Source: Bacteriovoracaceae bacterium
Lineage (GTDB): Bacteria; Bdellovibrionota; Bacteriovoracia; Bacteriovoracales; Bacteriovoracaceae
DNA length: 7,166 nt
Assembly: GCA_947442115.1 (NCBI GenBank)
Contig: CANEVK010000150.1
Coordinates: 1 to 7,166 of the forward strand
Reading direction: 5' to 3'
A program made the position numbers and the translations under genes. Each line of letters opens with the position of its first letter. The stretch's first letter is position 1. Positions 6,355-7,166 of this stretch are shown here, one piece after another. The notes beneath the pieces were generated by a model. The model did not search any database and was not told the DNA's origin. It saw only the letters and a list, made by a program, of their open reading frames with translations.

Positions 6355-6534
6355 ATGAGACTCATTTTAAAGAACCAAAAGGGCCAGGGAATTATGGAAT
6401 ATGTGATTATTTCAAGCTTAATTGGCATCTGTTGCCTAGTCACAGTTAAGCAATTCGGTGGAGTCATTAAAGAAAGAATTGAAGAAATGAAGGAACGAGT
6501 GACAAAAGAAATCAAAGTCACATCTTCCCGATGA
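6355..6534 (+). CDS. Flp/Tad-type type IVb prepilin-like protein
   Basis: This 59-residue protein has the layout of a Flp prepilin. A short basic leader (MRLILKNQKG, 1-10) is followed by the class III cleavage motif: G10, then QGIMEY with Glu at +5 and Tyr at +6 (Glu15, Tyr16), exactly as in the G/xxxxEY motif cut by Tad prepilin peptidases. The hydrophobic stem is VIISSLIGICCLVTV (17-31) and the tail is charged and helical (32-59). Length is typical of Flp pilins. Such subunits are inserted in the inner membrane, cleaved on the cytoplasmic side and assembled by TadA, TadB and TadC, none of which is in the window. The start is set by a perfect AGGAGG. The stop overlaps the next ATG (ATGA). 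Two adjacent cysteines (26-27) inside the hydrophobic stem are unusual. A single-copy scaffold role rather than a major pilin is possible. Confidence 0.85.
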   Translation: MRLILKNQKGQGIMEYVIISSLIGICCLVTVKQFGGVIKERIEEMKERVTKEIKVTSSR

Positions 6535-6809
6535 ATATCCTATCTTGGGTCCTTGCTTTGAGCTTTATGGTAGGGGCATTGTATGAATCTCTTAAATTCT
6601 ACCAGGCCAGTTTATGCAGACAACTGGCCTGGCTTAAATCTACTGAGTCCCTTACAAGATCACTTATTCTTGGCTCTCAACCTCAAGAAACAATCCACAC
6701 CCTTGGATGCCAATTAACCATTAAAAGATTTCAGAGAGTCGTGAAATGGTCCACATCTCCTCAAAATAAATGGCACTCATTTGAAGCAAAACTTAAAGGA
6801 AGCCTATGA
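6531..6809 (+). CDS. Small membrane-anchored protein in the pilin operon, unknown function
   Basis: I do not recognise this 92-residue protein. It has one N-terminal hydrophobic segment (about 2-17, ILSWVLALSFMVGALY) that may be an uncleaved anchor, then a mostly basic, soluble part with Lys/Arg-rich and Trp-containing stretches (KRFQRVVKWSTS, 65-76) and two cysteines (29 and 60). Its ATG shares four bases with the pilin stop (ATGA) and no Shine-Dalgarno sequence is seen just upstream, so translation probably depends on coupling to the pilin gene. It also overlaps the following gene by ATGA. There is no Gly-Glu prepilin cleavage motif before the hydrophobic stretch. Position and topology suggest a minor component or assembly partner of the pilus, in the place where TadE/TadF-like minor pilins often occur; this is inference. 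Confidence 0.7.
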   Translation: MNILSWVLALSFMVGALYESLKFYQASLCRQLAWLKSTESLTRSLILGSQPQETIHTLGCQLTIKRFQRVVKWSTSPQNKWHSFEAKLKGSL

Positions 6810-7166
6810 ATCAGCGAGGTGAAGCACTACTCTTTTGTATTTTGATCCTTACCCTCTTAAGTGGATTGCTTACTTTATGTGGACTCGAATTACATCGCTC
6901 CTATAAGCAACTTGAAAAACGCACGAAGCTCTTTCTTTGTATAAAGGAATCTAAGGGCGAGCTCAAGCAGTTTCTCCATGGAATGGGGCGAACAAACTGG
7001 ATGATTAAAAATACCTCTAGGGCCCAGTATCTTTTTGCCGTGATACCAGGACTTCAGGGAGCCAGTCTTAAGGCACAAAAAATTAAAAAAATTCTCCAAC
7101 ATTTTCAACAAGCTCTCCTTATTAAATTTTTTGCAAATCTCACCAAGATAAAACAAAACGCCTGTC
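6806..7166 (+). CDS. Pseudopilin- or TadE-like protein, 3' end beyond the window
   Basis: The frame is open from the ATG at 6806 to the right edge (120 codons). The N-terminus MNQRGEALLF is prepilin-like: a short basic leader ending in Gly5, then a hydrophobic helix (about 7-28, ALLFCILILTLLSGLLTLCG). The usual Glu at +5 is absent (Phe10), which occurs in some minor pilins and TadE/PilX-like proteins, so processing is uncertain. The remainder is a basic soluble region with LEKRTKLFLCIKESKGELKQ (36-55) and cysteines at 11, 26, 45 and 120. The start is supported by AAGGA at 6796-6800 and by a 4-base ATGA overlap with the upstream gene. The total length and C-terminal domain cannot be seen. A minor pilin in the same apparatus as the Flp-like protein is the most likely role, by context. 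Confidence 0.72.
   Translation, partial: MNQRGEALLFCILILTLLSGLLTLCGLELHRSYKQLEKRTKLFLCIKESKGELKQFLHGMGRTNWMIKNTSRAQYLFAVIPGLQGASLKAQKIKKILQHFQQALLIKFFANLTKIKQNAC

Noticed and set aside
6246..6521. Two 67-codon open frames, one on each strand, over the pilin gene
   Set aside because: They overlap the 59-codon frame that has a consensus Shine-Dalgarno sequence, a class III cleavage motif and an ATGA overlap with the next gene; neither shows recognisable protein features.
6890..7156. 88-codon open frame on the minus strand
   Set aside because: It lies opposite the plus-strand frame starting at 6806, which has a ribosome binding site, an operon overlap and a prepilin-like N-terminus; it looks like a shadow.

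Overview
The window reads as a fragment of a Gram-negative chromosome of moderate-to-low GC (about 40% by eye). It encodes synthesis of the LPS sugar Kdo, several proteins exported to the periplasm or outer membrane, a SPOR cell-envelope protein and a Flp-type pilin. The mix and protein style (TolC-like factor, SPOR protein, Flp-like pilin operon, short secreted proteins, kdsB-pyrG-kdsA order) suggest a Bdellovibrio-and-like organism of the Bacteriovorax kind. That placement is inference, not a database result. No tRNA, rRNA, insertion sequence, CRISPR array or phage gene was seen.

Left block, minus strand (1-2801): kdsB, pyrG and kdsA are read right to left as one tightly packed operon. kdsB and pyrG overlap by 4 bases, and pyrG and kdsA are 9 bases apart. 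PyrG makes CTP, KdsA makes Kdo-8-phosphate and KdsB joins CTP to Kdo to give CMP-Kdo, so the operon couples nucleotide supply to LPS inner-core synthesis. kdsA runs off the left edge. The 118 bases at 2802-2919 separate this operon from a divergent plus-strand group.

Middle block, plus strand (2920-5597): three genes encode secreted proteins. They are a small helical protein with two cysteines, a TolC-like outer-membrane factor and a probable outer-membrane beta-barrel protein. No inner-membrane transporter or adaptor is visible here. The first two genes share an extended -10-like motif (TGnTAAACT) a few bases before an ATG that has no Shine-Dalgarno sequence, so both look leaderless. They also share the same signal-peptide length and cleavage-site DNA.

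Right block: a minus-strand SPOR protein gene (5598-6218) meets the barrel gene stop-to-stop with no base between, and also looks leaderless. After a 136-base divergent spacer, three overlapping plus-strand genes begin. The first is a 59-residue Flp/Tad-type prepilin with a perfect Shine-Dalgarno sequence. The second is a small membrane-anchored protein of unknown role. The third is a protein with a prepilin-like N-terminus, cut by the right edge. Several of these genes are too short, or too close to the edge, to be caught by a simple ORF length filter.
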